Origin: AC-32 sp963755635
GTDB lineage: Bacteria; Actinomycetota; Thermoleophilia; Gaiellales; Gaiellaceae
NCBI GenBank assembly: GCA_963755635.1
Contig: CAVWKS010000036.1
Coordinates: 1-64,000, forward strand
Length of the DNA stretch: 64,000 nucleotides
Direction of reading: 5' to 3'
The translations under genes were made by a program, and so were the position numbers. Shown here piece after piece: positions 1-8,061 of the stretch. The notes beneath the pieces were generated by a model. That model had not been told where the DNA came from. It ran no database searches and saw nothing but the letters and a program-made list of their open reading frames with translations. Each line of letters starts with the position of its first letter. Position 1 is the first letter of the stretch.

Positions 1-27
1 GCGAGCGCGAAGAGCGCCCACCGCGTC

Positions 28-594
28 GTGACGGCGGCCGCGGGGGCCGGGGCGGCAGTGGCCGAGGCCGGGGCGGACGCGACCGCGACTGAGACCGAAG
101 AGCCTGCACCCGCGCTCGTCAATGTGCGGGTGCAGGCTCTTCTGATCGCGGGACTGCGGCTCGGGCTCGCCGTCGTTGCGATGGGCCTCGCGCGCGTGCG
201 GGGGCTCGACCCGGGCCCGGCAGCCGGGCTGTTCGCGCTCGGAGCCGGCCTGCTGCTCGTCGCGCTTCCCGCGAGCGTCACTCGCCGGCGGGGTAGCGAG
301 CGCGTGGTGGAAGCCGTTCCGATGCCGGAAGACGCGTACGTCATGCCACACCGGCGGGCGCTCACGCTGGCCATGTATCCGAGCACGGTCGGGCTCACCG
401 CGGTGACTGCGATCGCACTGGTTGTGAGCCCGGATCTGGCCGCCGTGCTCGCGGGCATCCTCGCCGGGCTTGGGCTGGCCGCGCTGTATTCGGCGGGCCA
501 GCTCGCGCTGTCGGAACACGAGCTCGGGGGCCGCCTCTACGCCCAGCGCGGGCCGTCGGGCCGGATCTTCCTCGCACCGAAGGCGCAGGCATGA
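28..594 (+). CDS. Alanine-rich integral membrane protein, unknown function
   Basis: The product has an alanine/glutamate-rich N-terminus (about residues 1-30) followed by about four hydrophobic segments and a basic C-terminus. I do not recognise a family. The frame stays open to the left edge of the window, so GTG at 28 may not be the true start and the gene could be longer. A second in-frame GTG at 124 lies at the end of a 17-bp perfect inverted repeat and would give a protein starting directly at the first membrane segment. The stop overlaps the dsbB-like start (ATGA), so it probably shares a transcript with the thiol-redox pair downstream. Any role in that pathway is only inferred from position. 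Confidence 0.55.
   Translation: MTAAAGAGAAVAEAGADATATETEEPAPALVNVRVQALLIAGLRLGLAVVAMGLARVRGLDPGPAAGLFALGAGLLLVALPASVTRRRGSERVVEAVPMPEDAYVMPHRRALTLAMYPSTVGLTAVTAIALVVSPDLAAVLAGILAGLGLAALYSAGQLALSEHELGGRLYAQRGPSGRIFLAPKAQA
97..142. repeat. 17-bp perfect inverted repeat (hairpin) inside or before a gene start
   Basis: Positions 97-113 (GAAGAGCCTGCACCCGC) are exactly complementary to 126-142, with a 12-nt loop. The stem is GC-rich with no T-run after it, so it is not a classic terminator. It falls in the low-complexity N-terminal part of the first open frame, just before the alternative GTG start at 124. Confidence 0.8.
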
Positions 595-1157
595 CGCACG
601 ACGTCATCGTCTTGCTCTCCGCGCTCGGCGTCGCCGGGCAGGTGCTCGCGGTGCTGCTCCTGCTCGTCGGGCTCGCCTGGCTGTTCGGCCTACGCGGGCC
701 CGGAGACCTGCTGCGCCGCTCGGTCGAGGGCTACGAGCTCTGGCTCGTGTTCCTCGTCTCGTCGATCGCGACGGCCGGCAGCCTGTTCTTCTCCGAGATC
801 GCCCACTTCGTCCCGTGCGAGCTCTGCTGGTACCAGCGGATCTGCATGTACCCGTTGACGATCATCTCGTTGCTCGCGGCGGTCGCCAACGACCGGGGCG
901 TCGCGCGGTACCTGCTGCCGCTCCCGCTCGTCGGAGCGGGGGTCTCCGTCTACCACATCCTCGTCGAGAACGGCGTGTTCCAGCAGACGCAGGCCTGCCT
1001 GATCTCGGCGCCGGGCGGCTGCGCGACGAAGTGGATCGAGGAGTTCGGCTACGTGACGATCCCGGTGCTCGCCCTGACCGGCTTCGCGCTCTGCTTTGCC
1101 TTCCTGCTGCTCGGGGCACTACCCCCCGCGCGAGCGGCTACGGTGGAGGGACGATGA
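591..1157 (+). CDS. DsbB/BdbC-type disulfide bond formation membrane protein
   Basis: DsbB-family proteins reoxidise DsbA-type thiol oxidases at the outer face of the membrane and pass electrons to quinone. The 188-residue product has several membrane helices. The first redox cysteine pair is in the motif CELCWYQR (C76, C79). A second pair, C136 and C144, lies in the following extracytoplasmic loop, as in the family. An N-terminal helix (about residues 5-34) precedes the usual four-helix core. The ATG overlaps the stop of the preceding gene, and its own stop overlaps the start of the DsbA-like gene, so the two redox partners should be translationally coupled. Family assignment is firm; the direct partner is inferred from adjacency. 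Confidence 0.88.
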   Translation: MTHDVIVLLSALGVAGQVLAVLLLLVGLAWLFGLRGPGDLLRRSVEGYELWLVFLVSSIATAGSLFFSEIAHFVPCELCWYQRICMYPLTIISLLAAVANDRGVARYLLPLPLVGAGVSVYHILVENGVFQQTQACLISAPGGCATKWIEEFGYVTIPVLALTGFALCFAFLLLGALPPARAATVEGR

Positions 1158-1933
1158 CGAGCGGTAAGAAGGCCCGCCAGCAGCGGCGCACGCCGCCGCC
1201 TCCGGTTCGCAGCACCGGCGGCCGAAAGGCCTCGCCCAAGGTGCTCGCGATCGCCGGCGCGGTCATCGTCCTCGCCGGGATCGCCGTGGCCGCCGCCGTC
1301 GCGTTCACGGGCGGGTCATCGAGCTCGAGCACGACTGCGACGCCGCTGCCCGACTCCGGCACAGCGGTGTCGCTGCTGAAAGGCATTCCGCAGAGCGGAA
1401 ACGTGCTCGGCTCGCCGAGCGCGCCCGTGACGATGACCGAGTACATCGACCTGCAGTGCTCGTCGTGCCGCATCTTCGAGAGCGAGAACATGCCGACGAT
1501 CATCAGGAAGTACGTGCGCACCGGGAAGGTAAAGGTCGAGGCGCGTCCGATCGTGGTGATCGGGCCCGATTCCGAGCTGGGCGTGCGGGCTACGACCGCG
1601 GCCGGCCAGCAGAAGGCCCTTTTCACCCTCGCCCAGATCCTCTACTACAACCAAGGGGCCGAGAACTCGGGCTGGTTGACGGAGCAGACCGCGCTGAACG
1701 CAGCCGCCGGGATTCCGGGCCTCGACCTCGCGCGTTTCAAGAATGCATTGAACTCCGGTGCGGTCACAAGTCTGGCCAATCACTACAGCTCTCAGGCGAA
1801 CGCGGACAAGGTCACTGGCACGCCAACGGTCTACGTCGCGAAGGGCAGCGGCCCGCGCGTCGAAGTCGCGCCGGGAGTGATCCCGAGCGTCGATCAGCTC
1901 TCCGCGGCGATCGACCAGGCTCTACGTCAGTAG
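1154..1933 (+). CDS. Membrane-anchored DsbA-like thioredoxin-fold oxidoreductase
   Basis: The product (259 aa) has a basic cytoplasmic N-terminus (residues 1-29), one membrane helix (about 30-52), a Ser/Thr-rich linker and a DsbA/thioredoxin-like domain. The redox motif is CSSC (C102, C105) and the cis-proline region is TGTPTV near the C-terminus. The fold suggests oxidation of exported proteins outside the membrane, with the DsbB-like protein encoded just upstream as reoxidant. The chosen ATG overlaps the dsbB stop (ATGA); the same frame is open much further upstream but only as a shadow of other genes. The 3' end overlaps the convergent zincin gene by 7 nt. A disulfide isomerase role cannot be excluded. 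Confidence 0.85.
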   Translation: MTSGKKARQQRRTPPPPVRSTGGRKASPKVLAIAGAVIVLAGIAVAAAVAFTGGSSSSSTTATPLPDSGTAVSLLKGIPQSGNVLGSPSAPVTMTEYIDLQCSSCRIFESENMPTIIRKYVRTGKVKVEARPIVVIGPDSELGVRATTAAGQQKALFTLAQILYYNQGAENSGWLTEQTALNAAAGIPGLDLARFKNALNSGAVTSLANHYSSQANADKVTGTPTVYVAKGSGPRVEVAPGVIPSVDQLSAAIDQALRQ

Positions 1934-2268
1934 CGGTCGAGCTCGACCAGGCGCTCGTCGCTGATCCCGAAGTGGTGCGCGATCTCGTGCAGGACGACGT
2001 GCCGGATCTGCCGCTGCAGCAGCTGGGGATCGTGGCCGAAGTGGCGCTCGAGCGGGCCCTTGTAGATCGTGATCTTGTCCGGGGGCACGCCGGCGTAGCC
2101 GCTCGTCCGCAGCGTCAGCGGGATGCCCTGGTAGAGGCCGAGCAGCGGCTCACCGGCCGGCGGCTCGTCCTCGACGACGAGCTCGACGTTCGACATGGCG
2201 CTTGCCAGCTCCGGCGGCAGGCTGTCGAGCGCGGCGCCGACGATCTCCTCGAATTCTTGCTCGTCCAT
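1927..2268 (-). CDS. Small zincin-like metallopeptidase family protein
   Basis: This 113-residue cytoplasmic protein contains the metal-binding motif HEIAHHFG (H94, E95, H98), followed by a further acidic segment GISDER. It matches the small one-domain metallopeptidase family common in actinobacteria (minimal zincins), whose substrates are unknown. The N-terminal half is acidic, and the central part contains a Pro-Pro-Asp-Lys segment before the metal site, as in relatives. The gene runs opposite to its neighbours: it converges on the DsbA-like gene and diverges from the M16 peptidase gene across a 38-bp gap. A -10-like TAGGCT lies exactly 6 nt before the ATG, suggesting a leaderless transcript. 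Confidence 0.85.
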   Translation of the reverse strand: MDEQEFEEIVGAALDSLPPELASAMSNVELVVEDEPPAGEPLLGLYQGIPLTLRTSGYAGVPPDKITIYKGPLERHFGHDPQLLQRQIRHVVLHEIAHHFGISDERLVELDRY

Positions 2269-2306
2269 GGAACGAGCCTAGCTAGCAGCGCAAGTACGAT
2301 CCGCGC
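2269..2306. promoter_or_regulatory. Divergent leaderless promoter pair in a 38-bp gap
   Basis: On the minus strand TAGGCT (complement of 2275-2280) lies 6 nt before the zincin ATG. On the plus strand TACGAT (2295-2300) lies 6 nt before the M16 peptidase GTG. This spacing puts the predicted transcription start at or next to the start codon on both strands. No Shine-Dalgarno sequence fits in the remaining space. Confidence 0.55.
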
Positions 2307-3596
2307 GTGCAGCGATACGTCCTGACCGAGCTCGACTCCGGCGAGCGCGTCATCTCGGAGCGCCTGTCGCACGTGCGGTCGGTCGCGATCGGCTTCTGGA
2401 TCGGCACCGGCTCGCGCGACGAGACCGACGCGAAGGCCGGCGTCTCGCACTTCCTCGAGCACCTCCTCTTCAAGGGAACGGCGTCGTACACCGCGCAGGC
2501 GATCGCCGAGACCTTTGACACGCTCGGCGGCGAGCTGAACGCCGCGACCTCGCGCGAGCACACGGTCGTCTACGCGCGGGTGCCGGACGAGCGACTCGAG
2601 ACAGCGCTCGACGTGATGGGCGAGATGGTCTTCGCGCCGTCGTTCTCCGAGCTCGACGCCGAGCGGGAGGTCGTGCTCGAGGAGATCGCGATGTACGAGG
2701 ACCAGCCGCAGGAGCTCGTGCACGACCTGATCTCGGAGGCGACCTTCGGCAAGCACCCGCTCGGGCGGCCGGTGATCGGTCGCGCCGAGGTGATCTCGTC
2801 GGTCAGCCGGCGCACGCTCGCGTCGTTTCACCGCTCGATGTACGTCCCGGGCAACGTGGTCGTCTCCGCGGCCGGGAACCTCAAGCACGAGGACCTGCAG
2901 CGGCTGCTGCTGAAGGCGCAGCGGAAGGCGGCCGAGCCGGTGCGGAAGGGCCCACAGGTGCGCCCGCCGCTCGTCAAGCCGCCGGCGCCGAGCCTGCGCT
3001 TCCAGCGGAAGGACACCGAGCAGTACCACGTCTGCGTCGCGGCGCCCGGGATCGCGCGCTCGGACAAGCGCCGCTTCGCGGCCTCGCTGCTGGACGGGAT
3101 CCTCGGCGGCTCCGCCTCGTCGCGGCTCTTCCAGGAGATCCGCGAGAAGCGCGGGATGGCCTACGCGGTCTACAGCTTCGCGTCGCAGTACACGGACACC
3201 GGCCAGGTCGGCATCTACATCGGCACGCGCGAGGACAACCTCGCCGCCTGCCTCGAGATCGCGAGCGAGCAGATCGGCGAGATCGCCGACGGGAAGTTGC
3301 GCGCCGAGGAGCTGCAGCGCGCGAAGGAGAACCTCAAAGGCCGGATCATGCTCTCGATGGAGTCGACGTCGAACCGGATGAGCCGGCTCGGCAAGTCGCT
3401 GATCACGGACACGGAGCTGCTCTCGATCGAGCGGATCATGGCCGAGGTCGACGCGGTCGAGCCCGAGGCGCTCGCGGAGCTGGCCGGGATCCTGCTCGCG
3501 CCGGAGAAGCTCTCGGCGGCGGGGATCGGGCCGTCCGAGGACCACTTCCTCGCGGCGGTCGAGCGGGTCAACCCAGGCCTCGCCAAGGCCGCGTGA
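2307..3596 (+). CDS. M16 family zinc peptidase (processing-peptidase-like)
   Basis: The 429-residue product has the inverted zinc motif HFLEH (H48, E51, H52) and a distal acidic segment EEIAMYED that supplies the third zinc ligand. This is the arrangement of the active subunit of M16 peptidases, such as mitochondrial processing peptidase beta and bacterial PqqL/YmxG types. A C-terminal M16 domain follows at about residues 170-420. The length is normal for a single-chain bacterial M16B enzyme. No signal peptide is visible, so it is probably cytoplasmic. GTG is chosen because TACGAT sits 6 nt upstream. The stop overlaps the dapB start (GTGA), which ties it to the lysine/DAP genes, but a functional link is not known. 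Confidence 0.9.
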   Translation: MQRYVLTELDSGERVISERLSHVRSVAIGFWIGTGSRDETDAKAGVSHFLEHLLFKGTASYTAQAIAETFDTLGGELNAATSREHTVVYARVPDERLETALDVMGEMVFAPSFSELDAEREVVLEEIAMYEDQPQELVHDLISEATFGKHPLGRPVIGRAEVISSVSRRTLASFHRSMYVPGNVVVSAAGNLKHEDLQRLLLKAQRKAAEPVRKGPQVRPPLVKPPAPSLRFQRKDTEQYHVCVAAPGIARSDKRRFAASLLDGILGGSASSRLFQEIREKRGMAYAVYSFASQYTDTGQVGIYIGTREDNLAACLEIASEQIGEIADGKLRAEELQRAKENLKGRIMLSMESTSNRMSRLGKSLITDTELLSIERIMAEVDAVEPEALAELAGILLAPEKLSAAGIGPSEDHFLAAVERVNPGLAKAA

Positions 3597-4201
3597 AGGT
3601 CTGCCTCTTCGGCCGCGGAGGCCGCGTCGGGTCGGTGCTCGGGCCGGCGCTCGAGACGGAAGGCCACGAGCTGGTGGAGCTCGCCGAGGCCGAGGCGATG
3701 GTCGACTTCACGGCGCCCGAGGCAGTCGAGGCGAACGTGCGGGCGGCGCTGGAGGCGGGCGTGCCGTGCGTCGTCGGGACGAGCGGCTGGGATCCCGGGC
3801 CGGCCGGCGAGTTGGCGGCGGAGCGCGGGCTGGTGCTGTTCGTGGCGCCGAACTTCGCGCTCGGGGCCGTGGTGATGATGCGGCTCGCGGCCGAGGCGGC
3901 CCGCTTCCTGCCGCGGGCGGAGATCGTGGAGCTGCACGGCGAGGCGAAGAAGGACGCGCCGTCGGGGACGGCCACGGCGACCGCGGCGCTGCTTCCCGGC
4001 GATCCGCCGATCCACTCCGTCCGGCTACCGGGCCTCGTCGCGCACCAGGAAGTGCTCTTCGGCGGCGAGGGCCAGCTGCTGACGATCCGGCACGACGCGT
4101 ACTCGCGCGAGGCCTACGTCCCGGGTGTGCTGCTCGCGCTGGAGAAGCTCCGGGACCTGCCGCCGGGGCTGACGCTCGGCCTCGACGCCCTCCTTGCGTG
4201 A
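3593..4201 (+). CDS. dapB: 4-hydroxy-tetrahydrodipicolinate reductase, compact form
   Basis: DapB reduces the DapA product with NAD(P)H on the way to diaminopimelate and lysine. The N-terminus has the glycine-rich nucleotide loop GRGGRVG, followed by VDFTAPEA and the signature region with LH, KK and DAPSGTA. The catalytic His and Lys positions of the family appear conserved, although the second His of the usual HH pair is Gly. At 202 aa the protein is clearly shorter than usual (about 245-270). The missing part lies mainly between the first beta strand and VDFT, and in the C-terminal dimerisation region. Start GTG overlaps the peptidase stop. dapA lies 0.7 kb downstream, supporting the assignment. 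Confidence 0.86.
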   Translation: MKVCLFGRGGRVGSVLGPALETEGHELVELAEAEAMVDFTAPEAVEANVRAALEAGVPCVVGTSGWDPGPAGELAAERGLVLFVAPNFALGAVVMMRLAAEAARFLPRAEIVELHGEAKKDAPSGTATATAALLPGDPPIHSVRLPGLVAHQEVLFGGEGQLLTIRHDAYSREAYVPGVLLALEKLRDLPPGLTLGLDALLA

Positions 4202-4709
4202 GCTGACGCTCGAGGAGGTGCGCGCGCTCGTCGCACGGCCGGACGAGCTCGTTGCGGTGTGGCCGGACGCACGCGGCGACCGCCTCGACGTGATCGTGCC
4301 GCGGCACCTCGAGCGGCCCGGCTTCCGTTTCGTCGCCGACGACGACGAGAACGGACGGCTTGCCGGCATCGCGTACGGCTACCGCGGCGAGGAGGGGCAG
4401 TGGTGGCACGACCGTGTCGCCGCGGCGATGGACGAGCCGGCGCGCGCCCGCTGGCTCTGTCCCGGCCACTTCGAGTTCGTCGAGCTCGCCGTCCGTGCCG
4501 ATCTCAGACGGCGCGGGATCGGCGGCCGCCTCCACGACGCGCTGCTCGCTGGCCTCGACGCGTCGGCTGCCGTGCTCTCGACGGAGATCGACAACGAGCC
4601 TGCGATCGCCCTCTACCGCGGTCGTGGCTGGGAGGTGGTGGTGCCGGAGATCGATTTCGGCCCGGACTTTCCGCCGTTCCTCGTCATGGGCAAGCGGCTA
4701 ACGCCCTGA
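4194..4709 (+). CDS. GNAT family N-acetyltransferase
   Basis: The 171-residue product carries the GNAT acetyl-CoA binding signature: VRADLRRRGIGGRLHD (motif A, RxxGIG) at about residues 101-116. It then has a C-terminal ALYRGRGW segment typical of motif B. The first half is unrelated sequence that probably forms the acceptor side; the substrate cannot be read from the sequence. The start is TTG at 4194, overlapping the end of dapB by 8 nt; no ATG or GTG is available nearby in this frame. Placement between dapB and dapA suggests co-transcription only, not a lysine-pathway role. Confidence 0.82.
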   Translation: MRELTLEEVRALVARPDELVAVWPDARGDRLDVIVPRHLERPGFRFVADDDENGRLAGIAYGYRGEEGQWWHDRVAAAMDEPARARWLCPGHFEFVELAVRADLRRRGIGGRLHDALLAGLDASAAVLSTEIDNEPAIALYRGRGWEVVVPEIDFGPDFPPFLVMGKRLTP

Positions 4710-4892
4710 CGCCGCGGCCGGCGGCAGCTGTGGACGAGAAGTCTCAGATCCGCGGCACTTCCGTTAGAGACACGTCACACGCCTGCCGGTAGCGTTCCTC
4801 GCAGGGGTCGCGGGGGACCCCTTGGGGGTGGTTTGGGGGTCGCTCGGGCGTTCGCGGCCCGGTTGGCGGCAGGCTTGGCGGGCGGCGCGGCG

Positions 4893-4898
4893 TAGACT
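4893..4898 (+). promoter_or_regulatory. -10-like TAGACT 6 nt before dapA GTG
   Basis: TAGACT is separated from the dapA start codon by 6 nt, the same hexamer and spacing as before rnj. The 195-bp gap upstream (4710-4892) contains G-rich runs at about 4806-4850 but no recognisable RNA element. Confidence 0.5.
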
Positions 4899-4904
4899 GA
4901 AGGC

Positions 4905-5786
4905 GTGCTCGGCGAGGTGCTGACCGCGACCGTGACGCCGTTCGACGCGGACGGCGGGGTCGACTACGAGCGCTACGCCGACCTCTGCAGGTTCCTCGTC
5001 GAGAACGGCTCCGACGGAGTCGTCGTCAGCGGCACCACCGGCGAGTCGCCGACGCTCTCCGACGACGAGCGGCTCGAGCTCCTGCGCACGGCGCTCGACG
5101 CGATCGGTGACAGCAAGACGGTCGTCGCGGGCACTGGCACCTACTCGACGGAGCACTCGATCCACCTGACCGAGCAGGCCCACGAGGCGGGCGCGCACGG
5201 CTTTCTCGTCGTCACGCCGTACTACAACAAGCCGCCGCCGCGCGGGATCGTCGCGCACTTCGAGGCCGTGGCCGCCGCCACCGACCGGCCCGTGATCGTC
5301 TACAACATCCCGGGCCGCGTCGTGATCAACATCGAGCCGGAGACGATGGCCCGGCTGGCGGAGATCGAGAACGTGACCGCCGTCAAGCAGGCGAACGACG
5401 ACCTCGACCAGGCGCGCCGGATCCCTGAGCTCGGGCTCGAGCTCTACGCCGGCGACGACAACCTCATCCACCCGTTCCTCGAGCTCGGCGGCAAGGGCGG
5501 GGTCTGCGTCCACACGCACGTGGTCGGCCCGCGGGTCAAGGAGATGGTCGAGCGGTACCGGGCAGGCGAACTCGACGAGGCTCGCCGGATCGACCAGGAG
5601 CTCGCGCCCGCCTACGAGCTGCTCTCGGTCGTCACCGGCCCGATCCAGATCAAGGCCGCGCTGAACATGCTCGGGCACGACGTCGGCGGCCTGCGCCTCC
5701 CGCTGGTCGAGGCGAGCGAGGACGAGCAGGCGCGTATCCGCGACTGCCTCGAGCGGTTGAAGCTGCTCGAGCCTTCCCGGATCTAG
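4905..5786 (+). CDS. dapA: 4-hydroxy-tetrahydrodipicolinate synthase
   Basis: DapA condenses pyruvate with aspartate semialdehyde, the committed step to diaminopimelate and lysine. The 293-residue product matches the (beta/alpha)8 family over its full length. Visible residues are GTTGES (residues 43-48), the catalytic Tyr133 in VYNIPGR and the Schiff-base Lys161 in AVKQAND. The C-terminus reads through to a stop that shares the CTAG tetramer with the convergent HD-GYP gene. Start GTG follows TAGACT by 6 nt, so the message is probably leaderless. dapB lies upstream in the same direction with one acetyltransferase gene between. Confidence 0.95.
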   Translation: MLGEVLTATVTPFDADGGVDYERYADLCRFLVENGSDGVVVSGTTGESPTLSDDERLELLRTALDAIGDSKTVVAGTGTYSTEHSIHLTEQAHEAGAHGFLVVTPYYNKPPPRGIVAHFEAVAAATDRPVIVYNIPGRVVINIEPETMARLAEIENVTAVKQANDDLDQARRIPELGLELYAGDDNLIHPFLELGGKGGVCVHTHVVGPRVKEMVERYRAGELDEARRIDQELAPAYELLSVVTGPIQIKAALNMLGHDVGGLRLPLVEASEDEQARIRDCLERLKLLEPSRI

Positions 5787-8008
5787 AAGCCGGCCAGATC
5801 GCGGAGGGTCTCCGCGAGACCCGTGTCGGCGCGCACGCGTCGCACCGGGCCGTCGAGATCCTCGAATGCACGCTCGGCGATCAAGGCCGCGAGCTCCGTG
5901 GCCTCGTCGCCGTCTTCCTCCTCGTGGACGAGGACGACCTTCGAGGTCTTGCGGACGCTCTCGAGCACCGCCTGCTCGCTCCACGCGCGGTTGCCGTTCA
6001 GCTCGACCACCTCGACGGAGACGCCCTCGGTCCCCAGCTGAAGTGCCGCCGACTCGACGGCGGGGCCGAGCCCGTTGATCGCGATCACAGACAGGTCGCT
6101 GCCGGTCCGGAGGATTCCGCCCGAGCTGTGCGGCTTGGGCTCGAGGCCGGCGGTCTCGGACGGATCCTCTGCGAGCGCGACGCCGAGCTCGTCCAGCGTC
6201 GAGCCGAGGGCCGTCCGCATCGGGCGCGGGAGGACGCGCGGCGCTCGCAGCGCGAGGAAGCCGACGAGAGCGCTGTTCTCGCGGCGGAGCGGCAAGGCCA
6301 TGTAGACGCCGACGGGACCGCCGAGCTCTTGCGCCGAGGTCGTCAGCAGCTCTTCCCGCGACTCGGCTTCTCGGACGAGCCAGCTCATCAGCGACCGCTC
6401 CGGAGGTGCATCGCCCGCCGAGCGCGCAAGGGTCCCGCCGAGGCCGTCTTCTTCCCAGTCGACGAGGCCCACCCAGTCGGCACGGGCAGCGCCGTGAAAC
6501 AACTCGGCGAGGCGAGAGAAGACCGCTTCCCGGTCGCCGGCGGCGAGAACCGAGTCGAGCGCGCGGCGGACGCGGCCCGAGCGGTAGCGCGACCAGGTTC
6601 GCAGCAGTAGCCCGGCGCAGGCGAGCGCCATGCCGGCAGTGACGAGCCAGACCTGGTCGAGCCCGACGGCGGTCAACGCCACGACGAGGCCGCCCAACAC
6701 GAGCAGCTCCGGCCGCTCGCGCAGGTCCCCGGCACCCGGCAGCTCAGGAGTGTGGTGCGGCGCGGCGGCGCTGCGGAGCACGTCCTGCTCCTGGGCCGTC
6801 AGCCCCGAATAGGGATCCTGACCGCGCTGGACGGCGACGAATGCCTTGGCTACCGCTGGGTGGAACTGTGTGCCGGTGTTCGCCTCGATCTCCGCGAGCG
6901 CCTCTTCCATGCTCAGCCCGGGCCGGTAGGGCCGGTCCGAGCGCATCGCGTCGAAGCTGTCCGCGACGATCAAGAAGTGGGAGGCGAGCGGCAGCTCCTC
7001 GGCCGAGAGGCCGTAGTAGCCGGCGCCGTCGAAGCGCTCGTGGTGGTACTCGACGGCGCGCGCTTCGGCTGCGGAGAGGTCGAAGCGGCGCAGCAGGCGG
7101 GCGGAGAGCCGCGGCGCGCGGCGCATCGCTCCCCATTCGTGGGCGCTCAGGCGGCCGCGCTTGCGTAGGACGGAAGAGTCGACCGCGACCTTGCCGAGAT
7201 CGTGCAGCCGCGCCGCCCACCGGAGCCGGTCGATGTCGCGGAAGGGGAGGCCGAGCGCGCGGGCCAGCTGGTCGACGTAGCCGGCGACGCGCACGGAATG
7301 GCGATAGGTCGACGGATGCCGCTCGTCGACGATGTTGGCGAAGGTCTCGAGCGCGTGGAGCGTCTCCTGCCGCGAGCGCCGGACGCGCGAATGCGCCTGA
7401 TTGACGGCGATCGCGACTGGCACCACAGCGAGCGCGTTCCACGGGTGGTTGAGGGCGGCAAGGGCGAGCAGCGCACCCAGGCCCGTCTCGGCCGCGGCGG
7501 CTCCGAAGTCGGCCTGCAGGACCTCGAGCCCGCCGACGACCTGGAGCAGCCCGCGCGAGACGAGCAGGTAGACGAGCGCGAGCACGGTCAGCGCGACGAG
7601 ATCGTCCGGCAGCACGAGGTGCCCGACACTGCCGCCGCCCAGCAAGAACCCGTAGCCGGCCGCGAGCGAGGCGAGCGCGTAGGCCGCGGCCTGGAAGGCG
7701 GCGACCCGCCACGGCGCGCGGATGAGGCGGGCGAGCAGCGCAGCCGTGCCGGCGACGAGCGCGCCGCGCCACGGCCCGAGCACGATCACTGCCGCGAGGT
7801 CGACGCCCGAAGAGACGCGGAAGACGCCGGACCCGAGCGGCTCGCGCACCCGCGCGCGCTCGGGCTCCTCGAGCAGCTCGGCGGCAAGCGCCCCTGCGCC
7901 GAAGAGCGCGAGGGCCGTCAGCGGTTGGTGCGCAGCCGCCAACGCGCCGGCTGCGGCGACACCGAGACCGGCGACGACGGTCGCGTACGCGAGGACTGAA
8001 AGCCGCAC
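5783..8008 (-). CDS. Membrane HD-GYP signalling protein with C-terminal transketolase-C-like domain
   Basis: The 741-residue product reads, in order: about 6-7 membrane helices (residues 1-205), an HD-GYP phosphohydrolase domain (about 222-397), two membrane helices (about 430-475), a GAF-like domain (about 480-615), and a last domain (about 633-741). The HD-GYP core has HDLGK and YHHERFDGAGYY, with Tyr in place of the final Pro of GYP. HD-GYP domains usually hydrolyse cyclic-di-GMP. The last domain resembles the transketolase C-terminal domain of pyruvate dehydrogenase E1-beta, with VLESVRKT, VLVHEE, ALIAERAFEDLD and PVRRV. GTG at 8008 is preferred: an earlier GTG at 8077 would run into rnj, and GATACA lies 6 nt before 8008. 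The 3' end meets dapA in a shared CTAG. Confidence 0.85.
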   Translation of the reverse strand: MRLSVLAYATVVAGLGVAAAGALAAAHQPLTALALFGAGALAAELLEEPERARVREPLGSGVFRVSSGVDLAAVIVLGPWRGALVAGTAALLARLIRAPWRVAAFQAAAYALASLAAGYGFLLGGGSVGHLVLPDDLVALTVLALVYLLVSRGLLQVVGGLEVLQADFGAAAAETGLGALLALAALNHPWNALAVVPVAIAVNQAHSRVRRSRQETLHALETFANIVDERHPSTYRHSVRVAGYVDQLARALGLPFRDIDRLRWAARLHDLGKVAVDSSVLRKRGRLSAHEWGAMRRAPRLSARLLRRFDLSAAEARAVEYHHERFDGAGYYGLSAEELPLASHFLIVADSFDAMRSDRPYRPGLSMEEALAEIEANTGTQFHPAVAKAFVAVQRGQDPYSGLTAQEQDVLRSAAAPHHTPELPGAGDLRERPELLVLGGLVVALTAVGLDQVWLVTAGMALACAGLLLRTWSRYRSGRVRRALDSVLAAGDREAVFSRLAELFHGAARADWVGLVDWEEDGLGGTLARSAGDAPPERSLMSWLVREAESREELLTTSAQELGGPVGVYMALPLRRENSALVGFLALRAPRVLPRPMRTALGSTLDELGVALAEDPSETAGLEPKPHSSGGILRTGSDLSVIAINGLGPAVESAALQLGTEGVSVEVVELNGNRAWSEQAVLESVRKTSKVVLVHEEEDGDEATELAALIAERAFEDLDGPVRRVRADTGLAETLRDLAGF

Positions 8009-8061
8009 CGAAGCTGTATCGGCCGCCGGGGGCGCCGCCTTAGGGTGTCTAGACTGAGCTG
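8009..8061. promoter_or_regulatory. Divergent leaderless promoters between HD-GYP gene and rnj
   Basis: Plus strand: TAGACT (8050-8055) lies 6 nt before the rnj GTG. Minus strand: GATACA (complement of 8015-8020) lies 6 nt before the HD-GYP GTG at 8008. This arrangement supports both chosen starts. Confidence 0.5.

Noticed and set aside
4806..4850. G-rich run upstream of dapA as a lysine riboswitch or G-quadruplex
   Set aside because: No conserved lysine riboswitch core is visible, and G-runs are common at this GC content.
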